The notes: generated by a model not told the origin, from the sequence alone. Numbered from the stretch's first letter, positions 33,161 through 41,425 are shown. The stretch is DNA of 64,000 nucleotides from an uncultured Neglectibacter sp. (GCA_937958185.1 CALFFN010000021.1:1-64000); one strand, 5' to 3'. A program made the numbers and translations.

Positions 33161-33493
33161 ATGGAATGGTACCAGGATTATTCCTTTGTCCTAAAGCTTT
33201 TTGAAAAGGGCGAAAGCGTCGATGAGTCGACCTTCTATTTTGAGTCCGACCCGGAGCAGACAGTGCACTATCTCGGCTATCTTCCGCAATACGAAAAGCC
33301 CTATTGGGCGGGCTATTGCGATGTGCCGGACGGGTGCGAGTTTTTCACGGCAAAGGAACTGTTCGAGGCAAAAATTTATGATGGAAAATCGCTCAAAGAC
33401 AGATGGGACGATGTGGTTTTGACAGAGCTGGGCATGGTGCCCGTGGAAATCTTGTCTTTTGCGGAATATGAAACATCGGAGGGGACAGTATGA
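33161..33493 (+). CDS. Hypothetical acidic protein (110 aa)
   Basis: The 110-residue acidic protein is rich in aromatics (MEWYQDYSFVLKLFEKGE; YLPQYEKPYWAGYCDVPDG). I recognise no family. AAAGAGGGAGA precedes the ATG. Its stop overlaps the start of the RNHCP gene by 4 bases (ATGA), so it is a real, translated gene. Confidence 0.65.
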   Translation: MEWYQDYSFVLKLFEKGESVDESTFYFESDPEQTVHYLGYLPQYEKPYWAGYCDVPDGCEFFTAKELFEAKIYDGKSLKDRWDDVVLTELGMVPVEILSFAEYETSEGTV

Positions 33494-33945
33494 ATCGGGA
33501 AAACAAACGCAGACAGTACGAAAAGGGTTATTATCAGACCCACGCCTGCAACGAGACCTTTACCTGCAAGAACTGCGGGCGGGAGGTGGTGCCGGGCGGG
33601 GCGGGCAGCGACCACAGGAACCACTGCCCCAACTGTCTCCATAGCCTGCACGTGGACAACGAGCCGGGGGACAGGGAGTCCGACTGCGGCGGGATCATGG
33701 AGCCCATCGCCGTCTGGGTGCGCAATAACGGCGAATGGGCGATCATTCACCGCTGCCGCCGGTGCGGGCATCTCAGCTCCAACCGTGTCCTGGCGGACGA
33801 CAACCCCATGAAGCTCATGTCCATTGCCTTAAAGCCCCTGACGAATCCGCCCTTTCCGTTGGAGCGCATTGAAGAGCTGACCGCCTCCATGGGCGGCGAG
33901 GGCAGCCTGCCAAAACGCTCAAAGCAGGAGGACGAAACATTATGA
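33490..33945 (+). CDS. RNHCP-domain zinc-finger-like protein
   Basis: The 151-residue protein has CX2C pairs: FTCKNCGREV, then RNHCPNCLHSLHVD (the RNHCP motif) and HRCRRCGHLSSNRV. RNHCP proteins likely bind zinc; their function is not established. Its start overlaps the preceding stop and its stop overlaps the next start (both ATGA). Confidence 0.88.
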   Translation: MNRENKRRQYEKGYYQTHACNETFTCKNCGREVVPGGAGSDHRNHCPNCLHSLHVDNEPGDRESDCGGIMEPIAVWVRNNGEWAIIHRCRRCGHLSSNRVLADDNPMKLMSIALKPLTNPPFPLERIEELTASMGGEGSLPKRSKQEDETL

Positions 33946-34673
33946 AGCTTTTATTCGTTCGTCACGGCGACCCGGATTATTCCATCGACTCCCTGACCGA
34001 AAAGGGGAAAAGAGAGGTCGAATACTTATCGGAGCGGCTGGTGAAGATCCCTGCCGCCGCCTATTTCTGCTCGCCGCTGGGACGGGCAAAGGATACCGCC
34101 CGCCCCACGCTGGAAAAGCTGGGGCGCACCGCCACGGAATGCCGGTGGCTCCGGGAATTTGAGGGCAGGATCGAGCGCCCTGACCGCACCAGGGAAAATT
34201 TTCTCTGCTGGGACTGGCTCCCCCAGGACTGGATCCGGGACCCCAAGCTGTTTTCCCAGCGCGAATGGCTGCAAAATGAGGTCATGGCGGCGGGGAATGT
34301 TGCGGAGGAATACCGCTGGGTAATAGAAAACTTCGATGAGCTTCTGAGCCGTTATGGTTACCACCGGGACGGTGAGCTTTACCGGGCGGAGCAGGGAAAC
34401 AACGATACGCTGGTATTCTTTTGCCATTTCGGTGTGGAATGCGTGCTGCTCAGCCATTTGCTGAATGTGTCGCCCATGATCTTGTGGCACGGCTTTGTAG
34501 CTGCGCCCTCCTCGGTGACCACCGTGATCACAGAGGAGCGCCGAAAGGGGATCGTCAGCTTCCGGGTCAATGCGTTCGGAGATATTTCCCACCTCTATGC
34601 CCACGGCGAACCCCCGGCATTTGCCGCCCGGTTCAGCGAATGCTATGAAAACGAGGGAGAACGCCTGGACTGA
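33942..34673 (+). CDS. Histidine phosphatase family protein
   Basis: The 243-residue protein has the phosphohistidine motif LLFVRHGDPDYS at its N-terminus and SPLGRAKDTA, the second catalytic Arg region. It probably hydrolyses phosphate esters such as sugar phosphates or nucleotides; the exact substrate is unknown. It is translationally coupled to the RNHCP gene. Confidence 0.88.
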   Translation: MKLLFVRHGDPDYSIDSLTEKGKREVEYLSERLVKIPAAAYFCSPLGRAKDTARPTLEKLGRTATECRWLREFEGRIERPDRTRENFLCWDWLPQDWIRDPKLFSQREWLQNEVMAAGNVAEEYRWVIENFDELLSRYGYHRDGELYRAEQGNNDTLVFFCHFGVECVLLSHLLNVSPMILWHGFVAAPSSVTTVITEERRKGIVSFRVNAFGDISHLYAHGEPPAFAARFSECYENEGERLD

Positions 34674-34689
34674 CCTTTTCTAAAATTTT

Positions 34690-34724
34690 GCCACGCTGTG
34701 CCGATGTGCCAGCGTGGCTTTTCG
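34690..34724 (+). terminator. Intrinsic terminator after the phosphatase gene
   Basis: GCCACGCTG pairs with CAGCGTGGC around an 11-base loop and is followed by TTTTC. Confidence 0.85.
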
Positions 34725-34825
34725 TTTCTTGAAGCGGAGGTTATACAAAACTAACTAAAAGAAAAAAGAGCTTTTGTACGCTCTGCTGAAAATACGGCAG
34801 GAAGAAAAAATTCCGGGAAAATCTC

Positions 34826-34854
34826 TTGACAGAAGCTGACAACGGGAATAAAAT
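34826..34854 (+). promoter_or_regulatory. Promoter of the feo operon
   Basis: TTGACA (34826-34831) and TAAAAT (34849-34854) are 17 bp apart. Two palindromes lie just downstream, where a repressor would block transcription. Confidence 0.75.
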
Positions 34855-34864
34855 ATCCTTGAAA

Positions 34865-34912
34865 GTTAGCAAAAGCTAACTGGTTTTTGAGCCGTTGGTT
34901 AGCGATAACTAA
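34865..34912 (+). promoter_or_regulatory. Paired iron-regulator-like operators before feoA
   Basis: GTTAGC-AAAA-GCTAAC (34865-34880) and GTTAGCGATAACTAA (34898-34912) are palindromes of the DtxR/IdeR type (TTAG...CTAA). Both lie within 60 bp downstream of the -10. A further palindrome (TAGTC-TT-GACTA, 35530-35541) precedes feoB. The regulator is inferred; a Fur-type protein cannot be excluded. Confidence 0.6.
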
Positions 34913-34936
34913 TCCGAAAAGAAAGGAAGACCTTGT

Positions 34937-35146
34937 ATGCCATTGACCCTGGCGGCAGTTGGAGAGAAAAATATCATCAAAAAGGTGGGGGGCAGCCCCA
35001 ATGTGAAAAAGCATTTGGAGAACCTCGGCTTCGTGGCAGGCAGCCCGGTCACCGTCATCACCGCGCTGGGCGGCAGTGTGATCGTCAATGTCAAGGAAGC
35101 CCGTGTGGCGATCAGCCGTGAAATGGCGCAGAAAATCATTGTTTGA
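34937..35146 (+). CDS. feoA: FeoA family protein 1
   Basis: The 69-residue SH3-like protein begins MPLTLAAVGEKNIIKKVGGS and contains LENLGFVAGSPVTVI, the FeoA fold. FeoA assists FeoB-mediated ferrous iron uptake in the cytoplasm. It is the first gene of a feoA-feoA-feoB-Cys-rich operon. GAAAGGAAGA precedes the start. Confidence 0.9.
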   Translation: MPLTLAAVGEKNIIKKVGGSPNVKKHLENLGFVAGSPVTVITALGGSVIVNVKEARVAISREMAQKIIV

Positions 35147-35254
35147 AGCGGGGGTTTTACAGGGTTGGCTGCAATTTTTAGATCGGCGCAAAGGCAGAGC
35201 GTCCATTCCGGCGCCTGCCATGCAATCATATCATTCCATAAAGGAGGGAATCAG

Positions 35255-35482
35255 ATGAACACGTTGCGGGAAGCAAAGGTCGGCGATACCGTACGGGTGC
35301 TGAAGCTCCACGGCGAGGGCGCCGTCAAGCGCAGGATCATGGATATGGGGATCACCAGGGGCGTGGAGGTACATATCCGCAAGGTCGCTCCCCTGGGGGA
35401 CCCGGTGGAGGTCACCGTCCGCGGATACGAGCTTTCCATTCGGAAAGCCGATGCGGAAATGATTGAGACCGAAGCTCTGTAA
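35255..35482 (+). CDS. feoA: FeoA family protein 2
   Basis: The 75-residue protein begins MNTLREAKVGDTVRVLKLHG and has RIMDMGITRGVEVHI and a C-terminal GYELSIRKADAEMI, the most FeoA-like pattern. AAAGGAGGG precedes ATG 35255; an upstream frame from 35165 is rejected. Tandem FeoA genes ahead of feoB are common in Clostridia. Confidence 0.93.
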   Translation: MNTLREAKVGDTVRVLKLHGEGAVKRRIMDMGITRGVEVHIRKVAPLGDPVEVTVRGYELSIRKADAEMIETEAL

Positions 35483-35571
35483 ATCATTGCGCAAGCGGGG
35501 GAGACCCTGCCAATTTTTGAACCGTCAGTTAGTCTTGACTATCTGATTTTGAGGAAAGAGAGGAACCCAGC

Positions 35572-38070
35572 ATGAAACTGAGAATCGCCCTTGCGGGCAA
35601 TCCCAACAGCGGAAAAACCACGCTGTTCAACGCGCTCACCGGCTCCAACCAGTTTGTGGGAAACTGGCCCGGCGTTACCGTGGAGAAAAAGGAAGGCAAG
35701 CTGAAAAAGCACGAAGACGTGATCATCACGGACCTTCCTGGCATTTACTCCCTGTCTCCCTATACGCTGGAGGAGGTAGTGGCAAGAAATTACCTGATTG
35801 GCGAACGTCCCGACGCGATTTTGAACATCGTGGACGGCACCAATCTGGAACGCAACCTGTACCTCACCACCCAGCTGACCGAGCTCGGCATTCCCGTGGT
35901 CGTTGCCATCAATATGATGGACCTGGTGAAGAAGAACGGGGACAAGATCGATCTTTCAGAGCTTTCCAAGGAGCTGGGCTGCAAAATTGTGGACATCTCC
36001 GCCCTGAAAGGGACAGGTATTTCAGAAGCCGCGGAAGCAGCCATTGCGGCGGCGCGCTCCGCGAAAACCGTGCCCATGCACACCTTCTCCGGCGCGGTGG
36101 AGCACGCCCTTGCCCATATCGAGGAAGCGGCGGTGCACGAAATGCCCGCCGAGCAGCAGCGCTGGTACGCCATCAAGATATTTGAGCGTGACGACAAGGT
36201 GCTGGAGCAGCTGAAGATCCCGGAAGCCGCCCGCAAGCATATCGAAGAGGATATCCAGGCGGCGGAAACGGAGCTGGACGACGATGCCGAAAGCATTATC
36301 ACCAACGAGCGCTACCTCTACATTTCTTCTCTGCTGAAGGGCTGCTACCACAGGAAAAACGCAGGTCAGCTTTCCGTGTCCGACAAAATCGACAAGGTGG
36401 TCACCAATCGGTTTTTGGGTCTGCCCATTTTTGTGGCAGTCATGTTCCTGGTGTACTACCTTGCCATGGTGACAGTGGGCACGGCTGCCACAGACTGGGC
36501 AAACGACGGTCTGTTCGGCGACGGCTGGCACCTGTTTGGGATCGGCACCTCCGCTTATGAGGAAGCAGCCGAAGCCTATGGCGACAGCGACCAGATCATA
36601 GACGCTTTTGCAGCCGAATACGGCGACGGTTCTATTTCCGAAGCGCTGGACGCGGAAGCTGAGAGCTACACCGAAGAAGGCGCGAAAGCGTCGCTGGAAG
36701 CCCTGGTGACCGCCACCCCGGAGGACGCCAGCGTGACCTATGAAATAGAAGACGAGGAAACGCTGGAGGTCACCGAAATATCCGGCACCGGCAAGGCGGA
36801 GCTGACTGCCGCCGTAAATGAGTATCTCAACACGGACTACAAGGAAGCTTACGGCGCTCCCGATACCGCCGCCTATGGCGTGTGGGTGCCCGGCATTCCG
36901 ACTTTGGTGGAAAGCGGGCTTGTCTCCCTGAACTGTGCGGATTGGCTGCAGGGGCTGATTCTGGACGGCGTGGTGGCAGGCGTTGGCGCCGTGCTGGGCT
37001 TTGTGCCCCAAATGCTGGTGCTGTTCCTCCTGCTGGCGTTTTTGGAAGCCTGCGGCTATATGTCCCGTATCGCTTTCGTGCTGGACAGGGTGTTCCGCAA
37101 ATTCGGGCTTTCCGGGAAATCCTTTATCCCCATGCTGATCGGCTCCGGCTGCGGCGTACCCGGCATTATGGCGTCCCGAACCATTGAAAACGAGCGAGAC
37201 CGCCGTATGACCATCATGACCACCACCTTTATCCCGTGCAGCGCCAAGCTGCCCTTTATCGGCATGATCGCCGGGGCGGTGTTCGGCGGCTCCGCCTGGG
37301 TGGCAACCTCCGCTTACTTTATCGGCATAGCTTCCATCATCGTATCCGGCATTATGCTGAAGAAAACAAAGATGTTCGCCGGGGACCCCGCACCCTTTGT
37401 CATGGAGCTGCCTGCCTACCATCTGCCCACGGTGGGCAATGTGCTGCGCTCCATGTGGGAGAGGGGCTGGTCCTTCATCAAGAAAGCAGGCACGATCATT
37501 CTGCTGTCCACCATTCTGGTGTGGTTCACCACTTATTTTGGCGTGGTAGACGGCACGTTCCGCATGCTGTCTGAGGAGGAGATCAACTATTCGATCCTCG
37601 CCGCCACCGGCAACGGGATCGCGTGGGTCTTCGCGCCCCTTGGCTGGGGCAACTGGCAGGCGGCTGTGGCGTCTATCACAGGGCTGATCGCAAAAGAGAA
37701 CATTGTGGGTACGCTGGGCATTTTGTACGGCGGCTCCGGCAATGTGTGGGCAGCCTTTGCCGCCGCCTTTACCGGCGTGGGCGCCTATTCGTTCCTGGCG
37801 TTCAACCTGCTGTGCGCCCCTTGCTTTGCCGCCATCGGCGCCATCAAGCGGGAAATGAACAGCGCCAAATGGACATGGTTTGCCATCGGCTATCAGTGCG
37901 GCTTTGCCTATGTGGTATCGCTGATGATCTACCAGATCGGCTCGGCGTTTACCGGGAATTTGAATGTGATCGGGCTTGTCGCCGCTCTGGCGCTCCTTGC
38001 CGGAATGCTGTACCTGCTGTTCCGTCCCTATCGGGAATCCAACCGCTTGACTGCCGTCAAGGCAAACTGA
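35572..38070 (+). CDS. feoB: Ferrous iron transport protein B (FeoB)
   Basis: The 832-residue protein has a G domain (GNPNSGKTT, DLPGIYSL, NMMD) in residues 1-170, a helical domain, and a polytopic membrane part with the Gate motif GSGCGVPGIMASRTIENERD. An insertion of about 110 acidic residues (about 325-435, rich in Glu, Asp, Ala and Tyr) sits before VGAVLGFVPQMLVLF, in what should be an extracytoplasmic loop. FeoB moves Fe2+ driven by GTP or ion gradients. The insertion makes it longer than typical forms. Confidence 0.97.
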   Translation: MKLRIALAGNPNSGKTTLFNALTGSNQFVGNWPGVTVEKKEGKLKKHEDVIITDLPGIYSLSPYTLEEVVARNYLIGERPDAILNIVDGTNLERNLYLTTQLTELGIPVVVAINMMDLVKKNGDKIDLSELSKELGCKIVDISALKGTGISEAAEAAIAAARSAKTVPMHTFSGAVEHALAHIEEAAVHEMPAEQQRWYAIKIFERDDKVLEQLKIPEAARKHIEEDIQAAETELDDDAESIITNERYLYISSLLKGCYHRKNAGQLSVSDKIDKVVTNRFLGLPIFVAVMFLVYYLAMVTVGTAATDWANDGLFGDGWHLFGIGTSAYEEAAEAYGDSDQIIDAFAAEYGDGSISEALDAEAESYTEEGAKASLEALVTATPEDASVTYEIEDEETLEVTEISGTGKAELTAAVNEYLNTDYKEAYGAPDTAAYGVWVPGIPTLVESGLVSLNCADWLQGLILDGVVAGVGAVLGFVPQMLVLFLLLAFLEACGYMSRIAFVLDRVFRKFGLSGKSFIPMLIGSGCGVPGIMASRTIENERDRRMTIMTTTFIPCSAKLPFIGMIAGAVFGGSAWVATSAYFIGIASIIVSGIMLKKTKMFAGDPAPFVMELPAYHLPTVGNVLRSMWERGWSFIKKAGTIILLSTILVWFTTYFGVVDGTFRMLSEEEINYSILAATGNGIAWVFAPLGWGNWQAAVASITGLIAKENIVGTLGILYGGSGNVWAAFAAAFTGVGAYSFLAFNLLCAPCFAAIGAIKREMNSAKWTWFAIGYQCGFAYVVSLMIYQIGSAFTGNLNVIGLVAALALLAGMLYLLFRPYRESNRLTAVKAN

Positions 38071-38093
38071 TATCAGGAAAGGGGGATTTTTCC

Positions 38094-38303
38094 ATGCTGA
38101 GCTGGCTTGCCGCAAACTGGGGAACGCTTCTCGTCGGCGCTGTTTTACTGCTGATCGTCGCTGCCGTTCTGGTTTCCCTGAGAAAGCAGAAGCGGGCGGG
38201 GGGCTGCGCCGGTTGTTCCGGCTGCTCCGGCGGCTGTTCGGGCTGTTCGTCCTGTGGCGGCCGTCCCGTGCAGTCAAAAAAGCCTTTCCCAAAGCGTTCT
38301 TAA
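38094..38303 (+). CDS. FeoB-associated Cys-rich membrane protein
   Basis: The 69-residue protein has one N-terminal membrane segment (TLLVGAVLLLIVAAVLVSL) followed by a cysteine-rich tail (GGCAGCSGCSGGCSGCSSCGG, abbreviated here, at about 37-57). This is the small Cys-rich protein that often follows feoB in Clostridia and likely binds iron or assists assembly. AGGAAAGGGGG precedes the ATG. Confidence 0.88.
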   Translation: MLSWLAANWGTLLVGAVLLLIVAAVLVSLRKQKRAGGCAGCSGCSGGCSGCSSCGGRPVQSKKPFPKRS

Positions 38304-38347
38304 AAATAAGTGCATTGCATTTTCTCCTGATAAGATTTTTACAAAAA

Positions 38348-38400
38348 CGACCGAAAACCCGGGGACACTTGCCGTCGCCCGGGTTTTCGGTCGCTTTTTG
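38348..38400. terminator. Strong bidirectional terminator between feo and the amidase
   Basis: A perfect 16-bp stem (CGACCGAAAACCCGGG at 38348-38363, CCCGGGTTTTCGGTCG at 38378-38393) is followed on the plus strand by CTTTTT. The A-run on its left side gives a U-tract in the minus direction. Confidence 0.93.
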
Positions 38401-38422
38401 ATTGAGAAATAGTTCAGGAGGA

Positions 38423-38986
38423 TCAAAACCCAAAATAGCTCAGCATTCCGTTGTAGATCCCCTGCGCAAAGCCCCTGGGGTCGTCCCGCAGCTTCTGGGC
38501 GTCTGCGGCGTTGCTCAGATAGGCGAGCTCCACCAGCACGGCGGGCATTCGGGTACGGCGCAGCACATAGAGGGAGGGGTTGACCCGCACGCCGTTGTCC
38601 CGTGTGCCCACCTCGGCGACCAGCCCGTTTAAGATATGCTGCGCCAGCCAGTAGGACTGTGTGTTTTCCTGATAAACGTACACCTCACTGCCATTGATGG
38701 CGGGGTTTGTGTTGGAATTGCAGTGAATGCTGACGAAATAATCGGCGGGCCAGGAATTTGCCGCATTTACCCGTGCCTGCAAACTGGTGGAATTGTTGGT
38801 GCCCAGGATCGTGTCCGGCGTAGGGCGGGAGAGCCGGGCGATGAACCGCGGGTCGTCGTTCAGGAGCTGGGCAAGGTAGAGTCCCACCTCAAAGTTTACG
38901 TCCTGTTCCACAAGCCCGTTGCCCACTGCCCCGGTGTTGTGCCCTCGCGGGTTGTGTCCCTGATCGACATAAATACGGATTGGCAT
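38423..38986 (-). CDS. N-acetylmuramoyl-L-alanine amidase (Amidase_3 type)
   Basis: The 187-residue protein shows the Zn-amidase pattern: YVDQGHNPRG at the N-terminus, FVSIHCNSNTNP in the middle and PAVLVELAYLSNAAD. The first His, a following Glu, the second His and the C-terminal Glu are all present. It cleaves the amide between MurNAc and the stem peptide. There is no signal peptide or cell-wall domain, so it may act inside the cell (for example in the mother cell) or be released by lysis; CwlD-like is possible. Confidence 0.9.
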   Translation of the reverse strand: MPIRIYVDQGHNPRGHNTGAVGNGLVEQDVNFEVGLYLAQLLNDDPRFIARLSRPTPDTILGTNNSTSLQARVNAANSWPADYFVSIHCNSNTNPAINGSEVYVYQENTQSYWLAQHILNGLVAEVGTRDNGVRVNPSLYVLRRTRMPAVLVELAYLSNAADAQKLRDDPRGFAQGIYNGMLSYFGF

Positions 38987-39060
38987 GGCGACCGCCTCCT
39001 GATAGTCTTTCTTTCATAGTATGTTGCCGGGCGAATCTATGTGAAATCCATTTTCAGAGC

Positions 39061-39089
39061 TTGATTTTTCTCTCTGCCCTCCGTATACT
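39061..39089 (+). promoter_or_regulatory. Promoter of the AlkZ-like gene
   Basis: TTGATT (39061-39066) and TATACT (39084-39089) are 17 bp apart, 20 bp before a GTG start. Confidence 0.7.
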
Positions 39090-39109
39090 GAACTCAAGGG
39101 GGGAGCGTT

Positions 39110-39781
39110 GTGGAACGATCTGTTGTCTCGCTCGAAACGATGGCGGAACTGGTGCTGAAATTCGGCTTTCTGCCGCTGCTGAAAAATGATATCCCGGGCT
39201 TTTCTGTGGAGGAGCACACGCCGCGGGAATACTGGTTTGCCGAGGACAGGGACGGACCGTGGGAGTGGAAGGGTCCCGTCATTCAGCGCACAGGCTGCGC
39301 CTATGGGAAGTTTTTCGGAGGGAAGGCGGGGTTCATCACCAGAGAATGGTACCCGGACTTTGCCAATTACCGCCGGGACGGCTATGATTTTGACGCCCGC
39401 TTTGAGGACGGGCTTGCTTCCATGGGGGACAAGCTGACCTATGACATTCTGGAAAGCTGCGGCAGCCTGCTGTCCGGCGAATGGAAAAAGGCGGGCGGCT
39501 TTGGCAAGCACGGGCGCAAGGGCTTTGACACCATACTGACCCGCCTGCAAATGCAGGGCTATGTCGTCACTACCGACTTTGAATACCGCCATGACGCCAA
39601 CGGTCGCCGGTACGGCTGGGGCGTGGGCAGGTATTCCACCCCGGAAGCCCACTTCGGCACGGAGTTTACCGACAAGGTCTATGCCCGCACCCCGGAGGAA
39701 TCCGGGCAGCGCCTGATGGAATATCTTTCCAGCCTGCTGCCGGAGCTTTCCCCCCAGCAGATGAAGAAGCTGATTCGATAG
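39110..39781 (+). CDS. AlkZ-related protein
   Basis: The 223-residue protein starts with GTG behind AAGGGGGGAG. It has conserved-looking blocks such as PGFSVEEHTPREYWFAEDRD, GPWEWKGPVI, GCAYGKFFGGKAGF and NYRRDGYDFDARFEDGLAS, which I recall as the pattern of proteins labelled AlkZ-related (distant kin of DNA glycosylase AlkZ). The call rests on that resemblance; biochemical function is unknown. Confidence 0.5.
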   Translation: MERSVVSLETMAELVLKFGFLPLLKNDIPGFSVEEHTPREYWFAEDRDGPWEWKGPVIQRTGCAYGKFFGGKAGFITREWYPDFANYRRDGYDFDARFEDGLASMGDKLTYDILESCGSLLSGEWKKAGGFGKHGRKGFDTILTRLQMQGYVVTTDFEYRHDANGRRYGWGVGRYSTPEAHFGTEFTDKVYARTPEESGQRLMEYLSSLLPELSPQQMKKLIR

Positions 39782-39887
39782 GGACGAGCCGCCCTCTGTC
39801 TTGCGCTCCGACTGTCTTTTCCGCCAGCCCCACGGCGGAAAAAGCGTCTTCCTGTAGCAGCCTGTGAAATTACGCTCACATTTCAAA

Positions 39888-39916
39888 TTGACAAACCGCG
39901 CTTTATGAGATAAAAT
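39888..39916 (+). promoter_or_regulatory. Promoter of the tRNA-Arg gene
   Basis: TTGACA (39888-39893) and TAAAAT (39911-39916) are 17 bp apart, about 75 bp before the tRNA. Confidence 0.8.
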
Positions 39917-39992
39917 AGTTCTTGGACGTTATCGCTTCCGTGGGAAAGGCTTGCAGGAAAGCCAGGCGCACCATACCGAAACGTCCCTGTAT

Positions 39993-40067
39993 GCCTCCAT
40001 AGTTAAACGGATATAACAGCCCCCTCCTAAGGGGCAGTTATCGGTTCGATTCCGGTTGGGGGTGCCA
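39993..40067 (+). tRNA. tRNA-Arg (anticodon CCT)
   Basis: The 75-base gene folds as a cloverleaf. The acceptor GCCTCCA pairs with TGGGGGT (two G-T pairs). The D-arm is GTTA/TAAC, and the anticodon arm GCCCC-CTCCTAA-GGGGC has anticodon CCT. The T-arm is ATCGG-TTCGATT-CCGGT, with discriminator G and an encoded CCA. It reads AGG codons. Confidence 0.93.
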
Positions 40068-40107
40068 CACCTGCGGTGAGCAAATCGCGAACCGCAGGTG
40101 TTTTCTG
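40068..40107 (+). terminator. Terminator of the tRNA-Arg gene
   Basis: CACCTGCGGT pairs with ACCGCAGGTG around 13 bases, then TTTTCTGTGTTTTT. A second copy of its right half and flank occurs 185 bp downstream. Confidence 0.9.
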
Positions 40108-40375
40108 TGTTTTTACTATGCGGCTCGCGCTGAAAATATCTATTTTAGACTGGAACCACAGCGGCGTGCCGCTGCACCCAAGTCGCGTACCTACCTGGTG
40201 CGTGACTTTCTTTTTTTGCTCGCGCCTTACACGCAAAATGCGGCACGCTGTGACCTGACGGTGAGCAAATCGCGAACCGCAGGTGTTTTCTGTGTTTTTA
40301 CTATGCGGCTCGCGCTGAAAATATCTATTTTTGACTGGAACCACAGCGGCGTGTCGCTACACCCAAGTCGCGTAC
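40074..40375 (+). repeat. 117-bp direct repeat after tRNA-Arg, two copies 185 bp apart
   Basis: Copy 1 (40074-40190) and copy 2 (40259-40375) differ at three of 117 positions. Both begin CGGTGAGCAAATCGCGAACC, contain the terminator's right arm and T-run, and end GTCGCGTAC. A unique 68-bp spacer lies between them. The duplication includes the 3' part of the tRNA terminator but no tRNA sequence. No integrase is nearby. Confidence 0.93.
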
Positions 40376-40399
40376 TATTGCGTGCTCCCGCTTTTTCCC

Positions 40400-40428
40400 T
40401 TGAGGTATCCCGTGGGCTGTGCTATACT
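40400..40428 (+). promoter_or_regulatory. Promoter of the membrane protein gene at 40579
   Basis: TTGAGG (40400-40405) and TATACT (40423-40428) are 17 bp apart. The transcript would have a leader of about 145 bases with no recognised structure. Confidence 0.6.
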
Positions 40429-40578
40429 GGAATACACAGCAGGGGCTTTCCAATCATATGGATATGGTTCGGACAAGCCTCCGCGGGTCAAGGCGCGGTC
40501 GGCGGCTCATTGGCTTTGTAAGCTCTTTTGCCGGGGGGCGTGACCGCAGGAAAACCGGGAAAGGAAGGGGTTTGCGAA

Positions 40579-41337
40579 ATGAAAAGGGAAAAGCAGTATG
40601 TGCCGCAAACGCTGGTATACCCGCAGGTCGCTTCCCATAATGTCGCAACGCGGCTTTTGCTTATTTTTTCCATCGCATCTCTGTTCGCGGGGCTTGCTCT
40701 TGCTGCGCAGCTGGGTATTCCAGACAAAATGTGGGTGCTGTTCCTGTTTACGCCCGTCCCTTTGGCTTCCATCATTTACGGCGGGTACCGCTGTTCCCAC
40801 GGCTTCCGCTGCGTGTCCAATATCGTGGTCGGCGCGATCATGCTGCTCTTACTGTGCGTTTATGGCAGCTTTGCTTTCGTTTTTGGCGGCGCAAGCCCGC
40901 TTGGAACGACCCAGCGGTCAGGTGATATTTCCGTGGTGCGGGAATACGAGGAGCTTACCGGCGTGGCTCTGCCGGAGGAGGGAACCGTTTCCGCCACCTC
41001 ATACGGCGACCGTTCCATGAGGTTCGGCGGCACAAAACTGCGCCAACATATCTCTGTGAAAATGGATCACAGCGCTTTCCATGATTTTTTAAGCGATATT
41101 TTCATGGAGGAGCTCTGGCTGGAAAAGAAACAGACCCCCACCGTGCTTTCCGCTGCGCTGCCAATCACCAACAGCATAGAATACGACCATATGCTGCTCT
41201 ATAATGTGACGACAGGGGAATATAACGCGCTGCCGGACGATTCCGGCACCTATCAATATGTGCTGCTTGGGGTGTCGAGCAGCGAGAATATGCTGACCAT
41301 CATGGATTACGACAAAGAATGGGTCGCCGCGCCCTGA
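40579..41337 (+). CDS. Hypothetical membrane protein (252 aa)
   Basis: The 252-residue protein has a charged start (MKREKQYVPQTLVYPQ), three hydrophobic segments between about residues 24 and 105, and a soluble C-terminal part of about 135 residues. No family is recognised. AAGGAAGGGG precedes ATG 40579. It is a single-gene unit with its own promoter, ending before the rpsT promoter. Confidence 0.65.
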   Translation: MKREKQYVPQTLVYPQVASHNVATRLLLIFSIASLFAGLALAAQLGIPDKMWVLFLFTPVPLASIIYGGYRCSHGFRCVSNIVVGAIMLLLLCVYGSFAFVFGGASPLGTTQRSGDISVVREYEELTGVALPEEGTVSATSYGDRSMRFGGTKLRQHISVKMDHSAFHDFLSDIFMEELWLEKKQTPTVLSAALPITNSIEYDHMLLYNVTTGEYNALPDDSGTYQYVLLGVSSSENMLTIMDYDKEWVAAP

Positions 41338-41359
41338 CTTCCGAAACGTAAAAAAAATC

Positions 41360-41388
41360 TTGCTTTTTTCAAAGCTTCGTGCTATGAT
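41360..41388 (+). promoter_or_regulatory. Promoter of rpsT
   Basis: TTGCTT (41360-41365) and TATGAT (41383-41388) are 17 bp apart. The expected start lies about 30 bp before the rpsT ATG. Confidence 0.75.
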
Positions 41389-41425
41389 AGTTATCGCGTT
41401 ATTGGACAGCAAGGAGGTGTAACTC

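Noticed and set aside
36022..38433. Long minus-strand frame opposite feoB
   Set aside because: FeoB motifs are complete on the plus strand; the reverse frame has no homologous features.
39820..39846. TTTTCCGCC...GGCGGAAAA inverted repeat as a terminator
   Set aside because: No U-tract follows on either strand, so it does not fit an intrinsic terminator.
40027..40344. Minus-strand frame over the tRNA-Arg gene
   Set aside because: It is antisense to a tRNA and its repeats, a usual source of spurious protein calls.
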